A DNA stretch of 64,000 nt from Variovorax sp. RA8 (GTDB lineage: Bacteria > Pseudomonadota > Gammaproteobacteria > Burkholderiales > Burkholderiaceae_C): positions 5,518,001 through 5,582,000 of the forward strand of contig NZ_LR594662.1 of assembly GCF_901827175.1 (NCBI RefSeq), in the 5' to 3' direction. Of this stretch, positions 1-7,577 are shown piece after piece; position 1 is the stretch's first letter, and each line of letters begins with the position of its first letter. The notes beneath the pieces were generated by a model that worked only from the letters and a program-made list of their open reading frames with translations, did no database searches and was not told the DNA's origin. A program made the position numbers and the translations under genes.

Positions 1-1
1 G

Positions 2-343
2 CGCCTGCCACGCGCCGTGGGCAAGGCCAAGGCCATGGACATGGCGCTGACCGGCCGCATGATGGATGCGGCCGAGGCCGAGCGCTCGGGCCTGGTGAGC
101 CGCGTCGTCCCGTATGACAAGCTGATGGACGAGGCGCTCGGCGCGGCGCTCGTGATCGCCGACTTCTCGCAGGTGGCGGTGATGGCCGCCAAGGAGTCGG
201 TCAATCGCGCCTTCGAAAGCGGCCTGGCGGACGGCGTGATGTTCGAGCGCCGGCTCTTCCACGCGCTCTTCGCCACCACCGACCAGAAGGAAGGCATGGA
301 CGCCTTCGTCAACAAGCGCAAGCCAGCCTTCAAGCACGAATGA
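2..343 (+). CDS. Enoyl-CoA hydratase/isomerase, C-terminal part
   Basis: The reading frame is open from the first bases of the window, so the start lies upstream. The visible 113 residues begin with [18 protein letters not shown], the usual crotonase segment after the active site. They continue through the 'A..A...GLV' helix ([11 protein letters not shown]), and end in [12 protein letters not shown], the typical crotonase tail. Enzymes of this family hydrate trans-2-enoyl-CoA in fatty-acid or amino-acid breakdown. The catalytic glutamates and oxyanion-hole glycines would lie before the window and cannot be checked, so substrate is unknown. The gene converges on the anti-sigma-like gene, with one base between the two stop codons. 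Confidence 0.9.
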   Translation, partial: RLPRAVGKAKAMDMALTGRMMDAAEAERSGLVSRVVPYDKLMDEALGAALVIADFSQVAVMAAKESVNRAFESGLADGVMFERRLFHALFATTDQKEGMDAFVNKRKPAFKHE

Positions 344-344
344 A

Positions 345-1607
345 CTAGCGGGGCGGTGCCGCGGGCGGCACCGTCTCGGACTCGGCCGGCTGGTGCGGCG
401 CCAGCTTCAACTGCAACTGGGGCGGCGACGCAGGCTGCACCGGGTGCTCCACGGCCCTTTGCAAGGCCTCGCGCAAGGCTGCCACCGATCCCGGCGAGGG
501 CGTACCCGTCGACGCCGCCCCGCGCCCCTCACGCCAGCGCACCTGGCTGCGCCCCAATTCGAAGGTTGCCATCACATCGCCGTTGCTGCGCTCCAGCGTG
601 ACACGCCATTCCGGCGCGCCCGCCAACGGTTGGGCGCCGACCGCCGAGATCGCGGCCGATCCCAGCAGGGCGTTGAGGTCCTGCGCCTCCGAACGCGACA
701 GGCTGCGGCTGGCGCCGCCTCGCTGCGTGATGGTGAGGCGGCTCCATTGCGAGAGCGCGGAGAAACTGGGCAGTTCGGGCGATCCGGTGCGCGCGGGTGG
801 CGCCGCAGCGGCGCGCAGCTCGCGCGCGGGCTCGGCGGCATCACGGACAGCCCCGGGCGCGGCCGGAGGTGCCACGGGTGCGGCAGGCGCCGCCGCAGCG
901 GGCGCAGGCGCGGATTGGCCCGCGGGTGCAGGGGCCTCTTTCTTCCCAGGCTCCTTCGCGGCTGCGCCGGCCGATGCGGACAGTGCCGCCTTGTCGGCTT
1001 GCCGCCGAGCCAGCTCGGAAGGCGCGTGAGCGAGCACAGGGCGTTCCGCCGAGAGGGGGGGGCGAGCGCCTTGCGCCGGGGTCGGCACCGGGGTCGGTTC
1101 CGTTGCCGCCTGCGGCGCAGGAGCCGGGCCGCCCGGGATGTCCTGGCTTGAGGGCAACGCCCGTTCTGTCGTCGGAGGTGGGAAGGCGGGCGCTGGCGCA
1201 GGCGCAGCCGACGGCGGGGGGGCCGGCGCGGCCGGGGCCTCGCTGCGCTGCGCTGGCGCGCGGACCAGTGCCTCGCCATCGGGACGCACGCCGGGCACGG
1301 GCTCGCGTTGCCAGAGCACCGCGATCAGCACGCCGACCAGCACAGTCGCAAAGGCGGCGTTCCAGGGCAGGCGGCCACCACCCTCCTGGCCGCCACCGAT
1401 GCCCAACAGCCGCTGCCACCAGGGCCGAGCGGGCTCGGGCGCGCCGGGCGCCGCGAAAGGCATCACCGCCTCGTGCGCGTGGTCGAGGATCGCCTTGCGC
1501 AGGCGCCAATTCGGCGCCACCGTGTGATCCGGCGCATGCAGAAGTGCGCGCCGCAGCGCCTCGTCGCGGAGGTCGCCGGTGCTGTTGTCGTCCGTCGTGC
1601 TGCTCAT
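345..1607 (-). CDS. Membrane-anchored anti-sigma-factor-like protein, Ala/Pro-rich
   Basis: The 420-residue product has a soluble N-terminus of about 70 residues (DEALRRALLHAPDHTVAPNW). One hydrophobic segment follows at about residues 83-100 (NAAFATVLVGVLIAVLW), then a long Ala/Pro-rich region to about residue 280, then a compact domain rich in arginine and glutamate. Its ATG overlaps the last codons of the ECF sigma gene by four bases. That coupling and the single membrane span suggest it holds the sigma factor at the inner membrane. No zinc-binding HxxxCxxC anti-sigma motif is visible and I do not recognise a named family, so the function is inferred from position. The low-complexity middle could span the periplasm. 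Confidence 0.7.
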   Translation of the reverse strand: MSSTTDDNSTGDLRDEALRRALLHAPDHTVAPNWRLRKAILDHAHEAVMPFAAPGAPEPARPWWQRLLGIGGGQEGGGRLPWNAAFATVLVGVLIAVLWQREPVPGVRPDGEALVRAPAQRSEAPAAPAPPPSAAPAPAPAFPPPTTERALPSSQDIPGGPAPAPQAATEPTPVPTPAQGARPPLSAERPVLAHAPSELARRQADKAALSASAGAAAKEPGKKEAPAPAGQSAPAPAAAAPAAPVAPPAAPGAVRDAAEPARELRAAAAPPARTGSPELPSFSALSQWSRLTITQRGGASRSLSRSEAQDLNALLGSAAISAVGAQPLAGAPEWRVTLERSNGDVMATFELGRSQVRWREGRGAASTGTPSPGSVAALREALQRAVEHPVQPASPPQLQLKLAPHQPAESETVPPAAPPR

Positions 1608-2272
1608 GGGCGACGCTCCAGCACCGTCAGGTAGCGCTCCATGCAGGCGCGCAGCTTCTTGAGCCCGTAGCGCAGGCGGCTGCGCACGGTTTCGAAATTG
1701 ATATCCAGCGTCTGCGCCATCAGCTCGACCGTGAAGCCATCCTCGTGGTGAAGCAGGAAGGCCGAGCGTTGCTCGTCCGGCAGCTCATCGAGGCAAGCCA
1801 GCAGACGGCGGCCGGCGGCGCGCCAGAAGGCCAACTCCTCGGCCGACGGATGGGCGGCATCGGAAGGTGTCCCGCCCCCGTTCAGCAAACCGCGGCTGAA
1901 CAGGCGCGCCGCCTCGAGGCCGTCGCCGTCCTCGTCATGGGCGTAGAAGGTGACTTCGCGCCCGCTCAGGCGCAGCCGGTCCATGGCCAGGTTGTGCGCG
2001 ATCGTGAAGGCCCAGGTGCGCCAGCTCGCGCCCTGCGGCGAGAAGCTTTGCCGGGCCGCGATGATGCGCATCCAGGTCTCCTGGAAGACCTCCTCGACCT
2101 CCGCTGCGAGCCGAACGCCCATGAGGCGCCGCACGAAGCGGAGCAACGCGCTCTCGTGACGCGCGTAGAGCGTGTCGAACGCACCGGTGTCGCCGTCGGC
2201 GTAGGCAAGCATCAACTGGTCGTCCGGCATCGTGGCGTGGAGCGCGGGGTTCGCGGCGGGTGGCGCAAGCAT
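1604..2272 (-). CDS. ECF-type RNA polymerase sigma factor
   Basis: The 222-residue protein has the two conserved parts of extracytoplasmic-function sigma factors. Region 2 runs from DTGAFDTLYARHESALLRFVRRLMG to the LAMDRLR stretch (about residues 25-110). Region 4 near the C-terminus (LPDEQRSAFLLHHEDGFTVELMAQTL..NFETVRSRLRYGLKKLR) binds the -35 element. I chose the ATG at 2272 because AGGTGA lies about 11 bases before it; an ATG at 2230 would still keep region 2. The anti-sigma-like gene follows with an ATGA overlap. The divergent von Willebrand lipoprotein gene, and a 9-bp inverted repeat between them, suggest a small regulon controlled from this site. Confidence 0.9.
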   Translation of the reverse strand: MLAPPAANPALHATMPDDQLMLAYADGDTGAFDTLYARHESALLRFVRRLMGVRLAAEVEEVFQETWMRIIAARQSFSPQGASWRTWAFTIAHNLAMDRLRLSGREVTFYAHDEDGDGLEAARLFSRGLLNGGGTPSDAAHPSAEELAFWRAAGRRLLACLDELPDEQRSAFLLHHEDGFTVELMAQTLDINFETVRSRLRYGLKKLRACMERYLTVLERRP

Positions 2273-2316
2273 CGGCAGATTTTCACCTCTCGTTCTACGA
2301 ACGGCGGCGATGGCCG

Positions 2317-2355
2317 GGGTTAGCGATAGCGCAAAAATACGCGGCGCGCTAACCC
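2317..2355. promoter_or_regulatory. 9-bp perfect inverted repeat between divergent sigma and VWA genes
   Basis: GGGTTAGCG at 2317-2325 is repeated in reverse complement as CGCTAACCC at 2347-2355, with 21 bases between. It sits in the 134-bp gap between the sigma factor and the lipoprotein gene. It could be an operator, or two facing -35 elements read by the sigma factor on both strands. No direct evidence separates these. Confidence 0.45.
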
Positions 2356-2406
2356 GCGGCGGCGGCGCCCGCCGTATCAGCTTGCATCCCACAACCGGAG
2401 CTGCTG

Positions 2407-3954
2407 ATGATTCCTCGCCCTTCCCGACTTGTCCAACGCTCGGCCGCGGCGCTGCTGTGTGCCCAGCTCCTGCTCAGCGCCTGCAGCGCCACCGAAATCG
2501 CACCTGGGCTCGCGCATTGGCCCACGCCGGCGCCCCAACCCGAACCGCCGATCTTTCCTTCGCCACACTGGCCGGCCCGGGTGGTGGCACGCACGGTGCC
2601 GAACTTCCAGGCGCCCTCGGCCGCCCATTGCGCGCGGCCGGTGCAGACGTCGGAGACGCCGGGCCGCATGGCGGGCCAGCGCGACGAAGCGACGGTCACG
2701 GGCGGCTCCGGCGCAGCCCCCTCCCGCTTGGCGCGCGAGGAGCGGGTCCGCCGCATCTCGCCCGGCGAGGCTTCGGCCGACGCCGCAGCCGCCATGCCGG
2801 CCCCCGCCAGCCCGCCGGCGCGCGCCGCCAAGGAGGCGCTGGCGGCCGAAGCCGAGGCGGCGCCGCGCTTCGCGCCGCCCGCGCCCACCCCGCAGCTCAC
2901 CCAGCGCCCACGTCCGGCGCAGGAGATCGTCACCGCCGGCATGGTTGACGACAATGCTGACTTCGCGGCCTACCTGCAATTCCGCCAGCGCACCCAGGTG
3001 GCCCATCGCGAACGCGAGGTGAGGGAGCGCTACCTGCTGCAGGTACGCAACCGGCGCGGCGACCCCGTACCCGATGCCGAGGTCGCGGTCCAGGCCGCGA
3101 GCGGCGCCGCCATGTGGGCACGCACTGACGCGGCCGGCCGCGCGTGGCTGCATCCCCAAGCCTTCGATCCCTCGGGCAGCGCGGTCTACGAAGTAGCCGT
3201 GCGCAAGAGCGACCACCAAGGCACGGCCTTCCTGCACCGTGGACAGAAGAGCGCCGTCGAGCTGGTGCTCAACGAGGCTGCGGCCCCGCAGCGGGCCCGG
3301 CTCGACCTGGTCTTCCTGATCGATGCCACCGGCTCCATGGGCGACGAGATCGGCAAGCTCAAGGCCAGCCTGCGCAGCATCGCCAACGAGGTGGCCCGCC
3401 TGCCGATCCGGCCCGACACCTGCTTCGGCCTGGTGGCCTACCGCGACCGCGGCGACGAATTCCTGGTGCGCCGGCATGACTTCACCAACGACCTGGGCGC
3501 CTTCCAGTCCGTGCTCGACGCGCTGCAGGCGAATGCCGGCGGCGACTACCCGGAGGCGATGAACGAGGCGCTGCACGAGGCCGTGCACCGGCTGAGCTGG
3601 CGCGGCACCGGCGCGACGCGCCTGGTGGTGCTGCTGGCCGACGCCCCGCCGCATCTGGACTACGGCGGGCCCCAGTACGACGAGGACATGATGGCTGCGC
3701 TGGGGAAAGGCATCAAGGTGTTCAGCGTCGGCGCGAGCGGGCTGGACAAGCAGGGCGAGTACATCCAGCGGCAGATCGCCCAGTACACCGGCGGACGCTT
3801 CGTGTTCCTGACCTACCGGGAGGCGAGCAACCCGGCCAGCGGCCCCGGCCGCGAGACGACACACGACGTGAGCAACTATTCGGTGCAGACGCTGGATCGG
3901 CTGATCGTGCGGCTGGTCAGCGAGGAGCTGGCGAAACTGCCCAGGGGCGGTTGA
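2407..3954 (+). CDS. Lipoprotein with von Willebrand factor type A domain
   Basis: The 515-residue protein starts with a lipoprotein signal (AALLCAQLLLSAC), so it should be lipidated at the cysteine and exported. A proline/alanine-rich stretch of about 170 residues follows, then a beta-rich section (QVRNRRGDPVPDAEVAVQ) resembling a carboxypeptidase-regulatory-like fold. A VWA domain runs from about residue 298 to 500. Its metal-ion-dependent adhesion site begins with DATGS (D306), with later T and D residues (LVVLLADAPPH). GGAG lies seven bases before the ATG. It is divergent from the ECF sigma operon, so it is a candidate target or sensor of that system. The ligand is unknown. Confidence 0.85.
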   Translation: MIPRPSRLVQRSAAALLCAQLLLSACSATEIAPGLAHWPTPAPQPEPPIFPSPHWPARVVARTVPNFQAPSAAHCARPVQTSETPGRMAGQRDEATVTGGSGAAPSRLAREERVRRISPGEASADAAAAMPAPASPPARAAKEALAAEAEAAPRFAPPAPTPQLTQRPRPAQEIVTAGMVDDNADFAAYLQFRQRTQVAHREREVRERYLLQVRNRRGDPVPDAEVAVQAASGAAMWARTDAAGRAWLHPQAFDPSGSAVYEVAVRKSDHQGTAFLHRGQKSAVELVLNEAAAPQRARLDLVFLIDATGSMGDEIGKLKASLRSIANEVARLPIRPDTCFGLVAYRDRGDEFLVRRHDFTNDLGAFQSVLDALQANAGGDYPEAMNEALHEAVHRLSWRGTGATRLVVLLADAPPHLDYGGPQYDEDMMAALGKGIKVFSVGASGLDKQGEYIQRQIAQYTGGRFVFLTYREASNPASGPGRETTHDVSNYSVQTLDRLIVRLVSEELAKLPRGG

Positions 3955-3978
3955 GGCTGCGTCAAGCCGGGTTATAAT
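3951..3978 (+). promoter_or_regulatory. Sigma-70-type promoter of the tRNA gene
   Basis: TTGAGG at 3951-3956 and TATAAT at 3973-3978 are 16 bases apart. The -10 box ends nine bases before the mature tRNA 5' end at 3988, so the primary transcript would carry almost no leader. The -35 box covers the stop codon of the upstream lipoprotein gene. Confidence 0.8.
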
Positions 3979-3987
3979 TTTGGGCTC

Positions 3988-4064
3988 GGCTCTTTAGCTC
4001 AGTCGGTTAGAGCGATGGAATCATAATCCACAGGTCCGCGGTTCGAGTCCGTGAAGAGCCACCA
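3988..4064 (+). tRNA. tRNA-Met (anticodon CAT)
   Basis: A 77-base cloverleaf with encoded CCA. The acceptor stem GGCTCTT/AAGAGCC is perfect, the T-arm loop is TTCGAGT, and the anticodon loop ATCATAA puts CAT at positions 34-36. The top pair of the anticodon stem is an A27-C43 mismatch. CAT tRNAs can be elongator Met, initiator Met or the lysidine-modified Ile. The first acceptor pair G1-C72 argues against initiator, which has a mismatch there. Elongator Met is my choice over tRNA-Ile2, without a decisive test. Confidence 0.9.
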
Positions 4065-4074
4065 CCCGTAAGAA

Positions 4075-4108
4075 AAGCCTGCTATCAGATCGATAGCAGG
4101 CTTTTTTT
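4075..4108 (+). terminator. Rho-independent terminator of the tRNA gene
   Basis: A perfect 12-bp stem AAGCCTGCTATC/GATAGCAGGCTT with loop AGATC is followed by a run of T. It starts ten bases after the CCA end. Confidence 0.9.
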
Positions 4109-4227
4109 CTTTGCGGCGCGCGGGTGCGGGGTGCTGCGCCTCCGGCTTGATCCGGCACGCGCCATGCGCCCTGTCCGACAAGTTTCTATCTCCTGGCCTG
4201 CACCATCGTCGTTTGCCGGAGGCCGCG

Positions 4228-4668
4228 ATGGATTCCCCCACTGCCGTACACAAGAGCTATCAGCGATTCTTTGCCTGGACCTTCGTGATGGCCACGGTGC
4301 TGGCCTTCGTGCTCGTCTGGGTCGAGCTCGCCTTTTTCCCCTCGCCGGCGCCGCCGCCCATGACCGTGCGACCGACTGCCGGCGGTTTCGAGATGCATGA
4401 CCTGCAGCTTCTGCTTACCGTGGCCGCACTGATCGCGGCCTTTGTATCGCTGGGGGGACTCATCGTGACCACGCCGCTGGCTTGGCTCGACCGCCGAAAG
4501 GCCCGCGCTCGCGCCGCCCTGGAACTCGCCTTCAAGCGGCAGGACCACATCAACTGGCTCGCAGCGGAGCGCACTGACAGCTGGCTGGTGCCGGATCGGC
4601 GCCCCCCACCCATGCGTCGGCACCGACCCGGCCCGGCTGCGCGGCGAGTCCATGGCAGCGCCCATTGA
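4228..4668 (+). CDS. Hypothetical protein with two membrane segments
   Basis: The 146-residue product has two clear hydrophobic helices: WTFVMATVLAFVLVWVELAFF at about residues 16-36 and LLLTVAALIAAFVSLGGLIVTT at about 63-84. A basic cytoplasmic-looking section (LDRRKARARAALELAFKRQDHI) and an Arg/Pro-rich tail follow. GGAGG lies just before the ATG at 4228. The order resembles small inner-membrane proteins of unknown function. I recognise no family. It stands alone between the tRNA terminator and the small lipoprotein gene on the other strand. Confidence 0.6.
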   Translation: MDSPTAVHKSYQRFFAWTFVMATVLAFVLVWVELAFFPSPAPPPMTVRPTAGGFEMHDLQLLLTVAALIAAFVSLGGLIVTTPLAWLDRRKARARAALELAFKRQDHINWLAAERTDSWLVPDRRPPPMRRHRPGPAARRVHGSAH

Positions 4669-4682
4669 CCGGCAGCCATGAA

Positions 4683-4703
4683 AAAGCCCGCTGAGAGCGG
4701 GCT
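4683..4703 (-). terminator. Terminator of the small lipoprotein gene
   Basis: Read on the minus strand, AGCCCGCT-CTC-AGCGGGCT is followed by TTTTT. It lies 24 bases after the lipoprotein stop codon at 4727. The T-run on the minus strand sets the direction. Confidence 0.8.
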
Positions 4704-4726
4704 CGGGGGGTCCTGGGCTGGCCGGA

Positions 4727-4924
4727 CTATTCCTGGGGACGGAACGCGCTGAGAAACTCGGCGGTCTTGTCCGCCGGCCGCCAAGTCGCCGTCACTGGGG
4801 CGGGCGTGCCCGCGCCGCTCACATTGCCGGACGGCGCCGTCGACGCGGTGCCATTGCTGTTGCAGGCGCTCAAGCAGAGCGCCAGGGCAAGGCCCGCGAT
4901 CGCCATCCACGCTGTCTTCTTCAT
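4727..4924 (-). CDS. Small lipoprotein, hypothetical
   Basis: The 65-residue product begins MKKTAWMAIAGLALALCLSAC, a lipoprotein signal with a lipobox (LSAC). Only about 45 mature residues remain, rich in Ser, Thr, Ala and Gly, ending in WRPADKTAEFLSAFRPQE. GAGGAG lies before the ATG at 4924, which fixes the start. It has its own terminator, and an AT-rich control region lies upstream. I see no known domain. The short length and low-complexity linker fit an outer-membrane-attached peptide. Confidence 0.7.
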   Translation of the reverse strand: MKKTAWMAIAGLALALCLSACNSNGTASTAPSGNVSGAGTPAPVTATWRPADKTAEFLSAFRPQE

Positions 4925-4994
4925 ATCGGGCTCCTCGGATCCGCCCCGCGACGCGGGCTGCTGGCAACCGATGCTAACCCTATTATTTAAACAT

Positions 4995-5019
4995 AAGTTC
5001 TCTTTTCTCAAGAAAACTT
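4995..5019. promoter_or_regulatory. Near-perfect inverted repeat in an AT-rich island
   Basis: AAGTTCTCTT and AAGAAAACTT pair over 9 of 10 positions around a 5-base loop. They lie in the roughly 65-base AT-rich stretch 4977-5040, which is unlike its GC-rich surroundings. It sits 71 bases before the small lipoprotein start and could be an operator or promoter element for either flanking gene. Confidence 0.4.
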
Positions 5020-5070
5020 AGAAATCGGTATTACTTTTTTGCGCGGCGCCGATGTTACGGTGTAGCTACT

Positions 5071-5286
5071 ATGTACTACATGATTTTTCGTCGATCGCGG
5101 AATGCAGAACGGCCCGAGGACGAGGCCGAGGCCAACGACAGCAGCAGACTCGCGCCGCTGAACCCTGCCCACCTGACACACGAACCGGTACGCCGACGCT
5201 GGTCCTGGATCCGCTTCGCAGCCGGCGCCGCGGTGGGCGTCCTGGTGGTCGAGGCCTTCAGGCTGGGCCTCCTCCGACTCCCTTGA
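5071..5286 (+). CDS. Small hypothetical protein with one membrane segment
   Basis: A 71-residue reading frame with a charged N-terminal part (MIFRRSRNAERPEDEAEAND) and a single hydrophobic segment near the end (FAAGAAVGVLVVEAFRLGLL). The arrangement resembles small tail-anchored membrane proteins. No good ribosome-binding sequence precedes either ATG (5071 or 5080). It ends 14 bases before the stop of the convergent glycosyltransferase gene. It could be a chance frame, but codon use and the hydrophobic segment favour a real gene. Confidence 0.4.
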   Translation: MYYMIFRRSRNAERPEDEAEANDSSRLAPLNPAHLTHEPVRRRWSWIRFAAGAAVGVLVVEAFRLGLLRLP

Positions 5287-5300
5287 GAGACAGATAGTCG

Positions 5301-6614
5301 TCAGTGCTGCGCGGGCGCCGGAGATAGTTCCGGGATTCGCGCCTCGCCGCCCACCCGCGCTTCGGCCCGCGCCAGGATGGTCTGCAGAATGTCCGGTATC
5401 TCGAATACCGCCCGGTTGTGCACTTTGCGCGTCGCGGCAAGGTAAAGGTCGAGATCGCGCACCAGCTCCTCGACCGCCTCGGGCACCTTGGCATAGCTGG
5501 AGCGAACCAAACCCACGCCCTGCTCCCGCACCCACTGGGCGTTGTAGCGCTCCTGGGGCAGCGTCCAGCTGTTGCACACCACGATCACCGGCAGATGCAA
5601 CTGCACCGCCTCGCTCACGCTGCCGGGCCCCGGCTTGCCGATGAAGAAGTCGGACAGCTGCATGTAGTGGGCGACATCCGGCGTGAAGCCCAGCACCAGC
5701 CGCGGCGCCTGCGCCGGCAGCGCACGCAGCGCCTTGGCCAGCGATTCGTTGTGGCCACACGCCAGGATCAGCTGCATGTCGGGCAGGCGCCTGGCGATGC
5801 CGATCATGGCCTTCGAGCCCTGCCCGCCGAACAGCACCAGGCCGGTCGGCCGGTCCGGATCCAGGCCGAGGCGGCGACGCTCCTCGGCGCGATCGATCGG
5901 CCTGGTCTCATAGAAGGCCGAGCGGATCATCATCCCCGAGGTCGCATGGATGCGATCCTCCGCGTAGCCGGCCGCCCGCGCCTGCTGCACGGCCTTGGGC
6001 GAGCCGCAGACGAAGTACTGGTCCTGCCCCTTCTCGATCCAGAAGTGGGGCGGATGATCGGCCAGGTCGGTCAGCACCGTCACATAAGGCACGCCCGGCA
6101 ATGCCGTCGCCACCGATTCGTAGAGAGAGCGGTTGAAGTTGGGGATCAGCGAGACCACCATGTCGGGTTCGGTCGCCAGCCAGTGCTGCTGCAGCGGTCG
6201 TACCAGCTTGGGCTTGGCCCAGCGGATCACCGCCTGCAGGACCTTGAGCTCGTGCGTCAGTCCCAGCGTCCAGCCGCGGGCGAGCCGCTTGTTGTAGACG
6301 TCTTCCGGGTCCATGCCGGTCAGCTTGCGAAAGCCGTCGTTCGGATCGAGTACCTCGCGCAGGTTGACCAGGCGCACGGTCCACGGCAGGCCTGCGCGAT
6401 GGATCGCGGCCTCCAGCGCCAGGGCCGACGCGCGGTGCCCGCCGCCGGCGTTGAAGTACACCAGGTCGACGGTTCGGTGGGCCGCGGGAGGCAGAGTCGT
6501 CAAGGGGGCGAGCGTCGCCGAATGAACTCCCCCAGGGCTTGTCACTTCGTGTGGTGCGCGCACCCCGTCCTGAAGGAGGGAGCGAGCGCCTTCGGGCGGC
6601 CGGGCGGCGCTCAT
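5301..6614 (-). CDS. Glycosyltransferase of the MGDG synthase / GT28 type
   Basis: The 437-residue protein has the N-terminal GGGH motif of monogalactosyldiacylglycerol-synthase-like enzymes (VYFNAGGGHRASALAL) and the C-terminal nucleotide-sugar site (SDFFIGKPGPGSVSEAVQLHLPVIV). Such enzymes move a sugar from UDP-sugar to diacylglycerol at the membrane. The ATG at 6614 overlaps the phosphoesterase stop by four bases. However, the first 45 or so residues are translated from a GC-rich repeat, so the working start may be nearer 6503 (TTG). Pairing with an LpxH-like phosphatase suggests glycolipid or envelope-lipid synthesis. The acceptor is not shown by the sequence. Confidence 0.85.
   Translation of the reverse strand: MSAARPPEGARSLLQDGVRAPHEVTSPGGVHSATLAPLTTLPPAAHRTVDLVYFNAGGGHRASALALEAAIHRAGLPWTVRLVNLREVLDPNDGFRKLTGMDPEDVYNKRLARGWTLGLTHELKVLQAVIRWAKPKLVRPLQQHWLATEPDMVVSLIPNFNRSLYESVATALPGVPYVTVLTDLADHPPHFWIEKGQDQYFVCGSPKAVQQARAAGYAEDRIHATSGMMIRSAFYETRPIDRAEERRRLGLDPDRPTGLVLFGGQGSKAMIGIARRLPDMQLILACGHNESLAKALRALPAQAPRLVLGFTPDVAHYMQLSDFFIGKPGPGSVSEAVQLHLPVIVVCNSWTLPQERYNAQWVREQGVGLVRSSYAKVPEAVEELVRDLDLYLAATRKVHNRAVFEIPDILQTILARAEARVGGEARIPELSPAPAQH
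6524..6612 (+). repeat. GC-rich palindromic intergenic-type repeat, copy 1
   Basis: The order of conserved blocks (CCCCCA, CACTTCGTGT, GGAGGGAGCGAGCG, CCTTCGGGCGGCCGGGCGGCG, then ATG on the plus strand) matches the element at 33653-33731. Here it lies across the junction of the glycosyltransferase and phosphoesterase genes and is read as N-terminal codons of the former. Confidence 0.6.
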
Positions 6615-7489
6615 GCGTGCGCCGGCGCGCGCCGCGAAGCAGCACGGCCGGCCCGCGCCGTGGCGGGCATGTGCTGGGCCCAGTGCAGGATCTCGAGCCT
6701 CCCGTCGGCATGTTCGGCCAGCGCCGTGAGGCTCTCGACCCAGTCGCCGTCGTTGGCGTAGAGGATGCCGTCGACGTCACGCAGCTCGGCATGGTGGATG
6801 TGGCCGCAGACCACGCCCTGCACGCCGCGCTTGCGCGCCTCGCGTGCCACGGCGCTCTCGAAATCGCCCACATAGCTGACCGCGCGCTTGACCTTCAGCT
6901 TCAGGTACTTCGACAGCGACCAGTAGGGCAGCCCCATGCGCGCGCGCAGCGAGTTGAGGTGGCGGTTGAGCTTGAGCGTGAACTCGTAGAGCGAATCGCC
7001 CACATAGGCCAGCCACTTCGCACACTGGATCACGCCGTCGAACAGGTCGCCGTGCATGATCCAGAGCTTGCGGCCGTCGGCGGTCTCGTGGATCCATTCC
7101 TCGGCCACGTCGATGCCGCCGAAGTTGTGGTGCAGGTACTTGCGCGCGAACTCGTCGTGGTTGCCCGGGATGAAGATCACGCGCGTGCCCTTGCGCGCCT
7201 TGCGCAGGAGCTTCTGGATCACGTCGTTGTGCGGCTGCGGCCAGTACCAGTGGCGGCGCAACTGCCAGCCATCGATGATGTCGCCGACCAGGAACAGCGT
7301 CTCGCACTCGGTGTGCTTCAGGAAATCGAGCAGTGCCTTGGCCTGGCAACCGGGCGTGCCCAGGTGCAGGTCGGAGATCCAGAGCGTCCTGTAGCGCTGC
7401 GAGGGACGCGAGACGTCGTCCTCCTCCGCGCCCAGGGAGGCGTCGGCCGTGTCGTGCCATGCACGGAGAAAGGCATCATCGCGTTGCAT
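6611..7489 (-). CDS. LpxH-like metallophosphoesterase (UDP-2,3-diacylglucosamine diphosphatase family)
   Basis: The 292-residue protein has all the calcineurin-like metal-site blocks: DLHL, GDIIDGW, GNHDE, a histidine in IMHGDLFDG, and GHIHHAE. The spacing and the 'GHIHHAELRD..GILYANDGDWVESLTAL' end match the COG2908 group that includes LpxH, which cleaves UDP-diacylglucosamine to lipid X. The protein is longer than typical LpxH (about 240). Relatives outside the lipid A pathway are known, so the substrate is left open. No clear Shine-Dalgarno sequence precedes the ATG. It is coupled to the downstream glycosyltransferase. Confidence 0.85.
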   Translation of the reverse strand: MQRDDAFLRAWHDTADASLGAEEDDVSRPSQRYRTLWISDLHLGTPGCQAKALLDFLKHTECETLFLVGDIIDGWQLRRHWYWPQPHNDVIQKLLRKARKGTRVIFIPGNHDEFARKYLHHNFGGIDVAEEWIHETADGRKLWIMHGDLFDGVIQCAKWLAYVGDSLYEFTLKLNRHLNSLRARMGLPYWSLSKYLKLKVKRAVSYVGDFESAVAREARKRGVQGVVCGHIHHAELRDVDGILYANDGDWVESLTALAEHADGRLEILHWAQHMPATARAGRAASRRAPAHA

Positions 7490-7577
7490 GGGGGGTCATC
7501 GTCGCCAAGGCCGATGACGCCGCCGTGGCGACGAGGTGAAGCTTCGATGACAGGGCCGCGTCCGTCGCGGCGAAGCG

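Noticed and set aside
3988..4064. tRNA-Ile2 (CAT) instead of tRNA-Met
   Set aside because: Cannot be excluded, but the overall sequence fits elongator Met better. Lysidine modification cannot be read from DNA.
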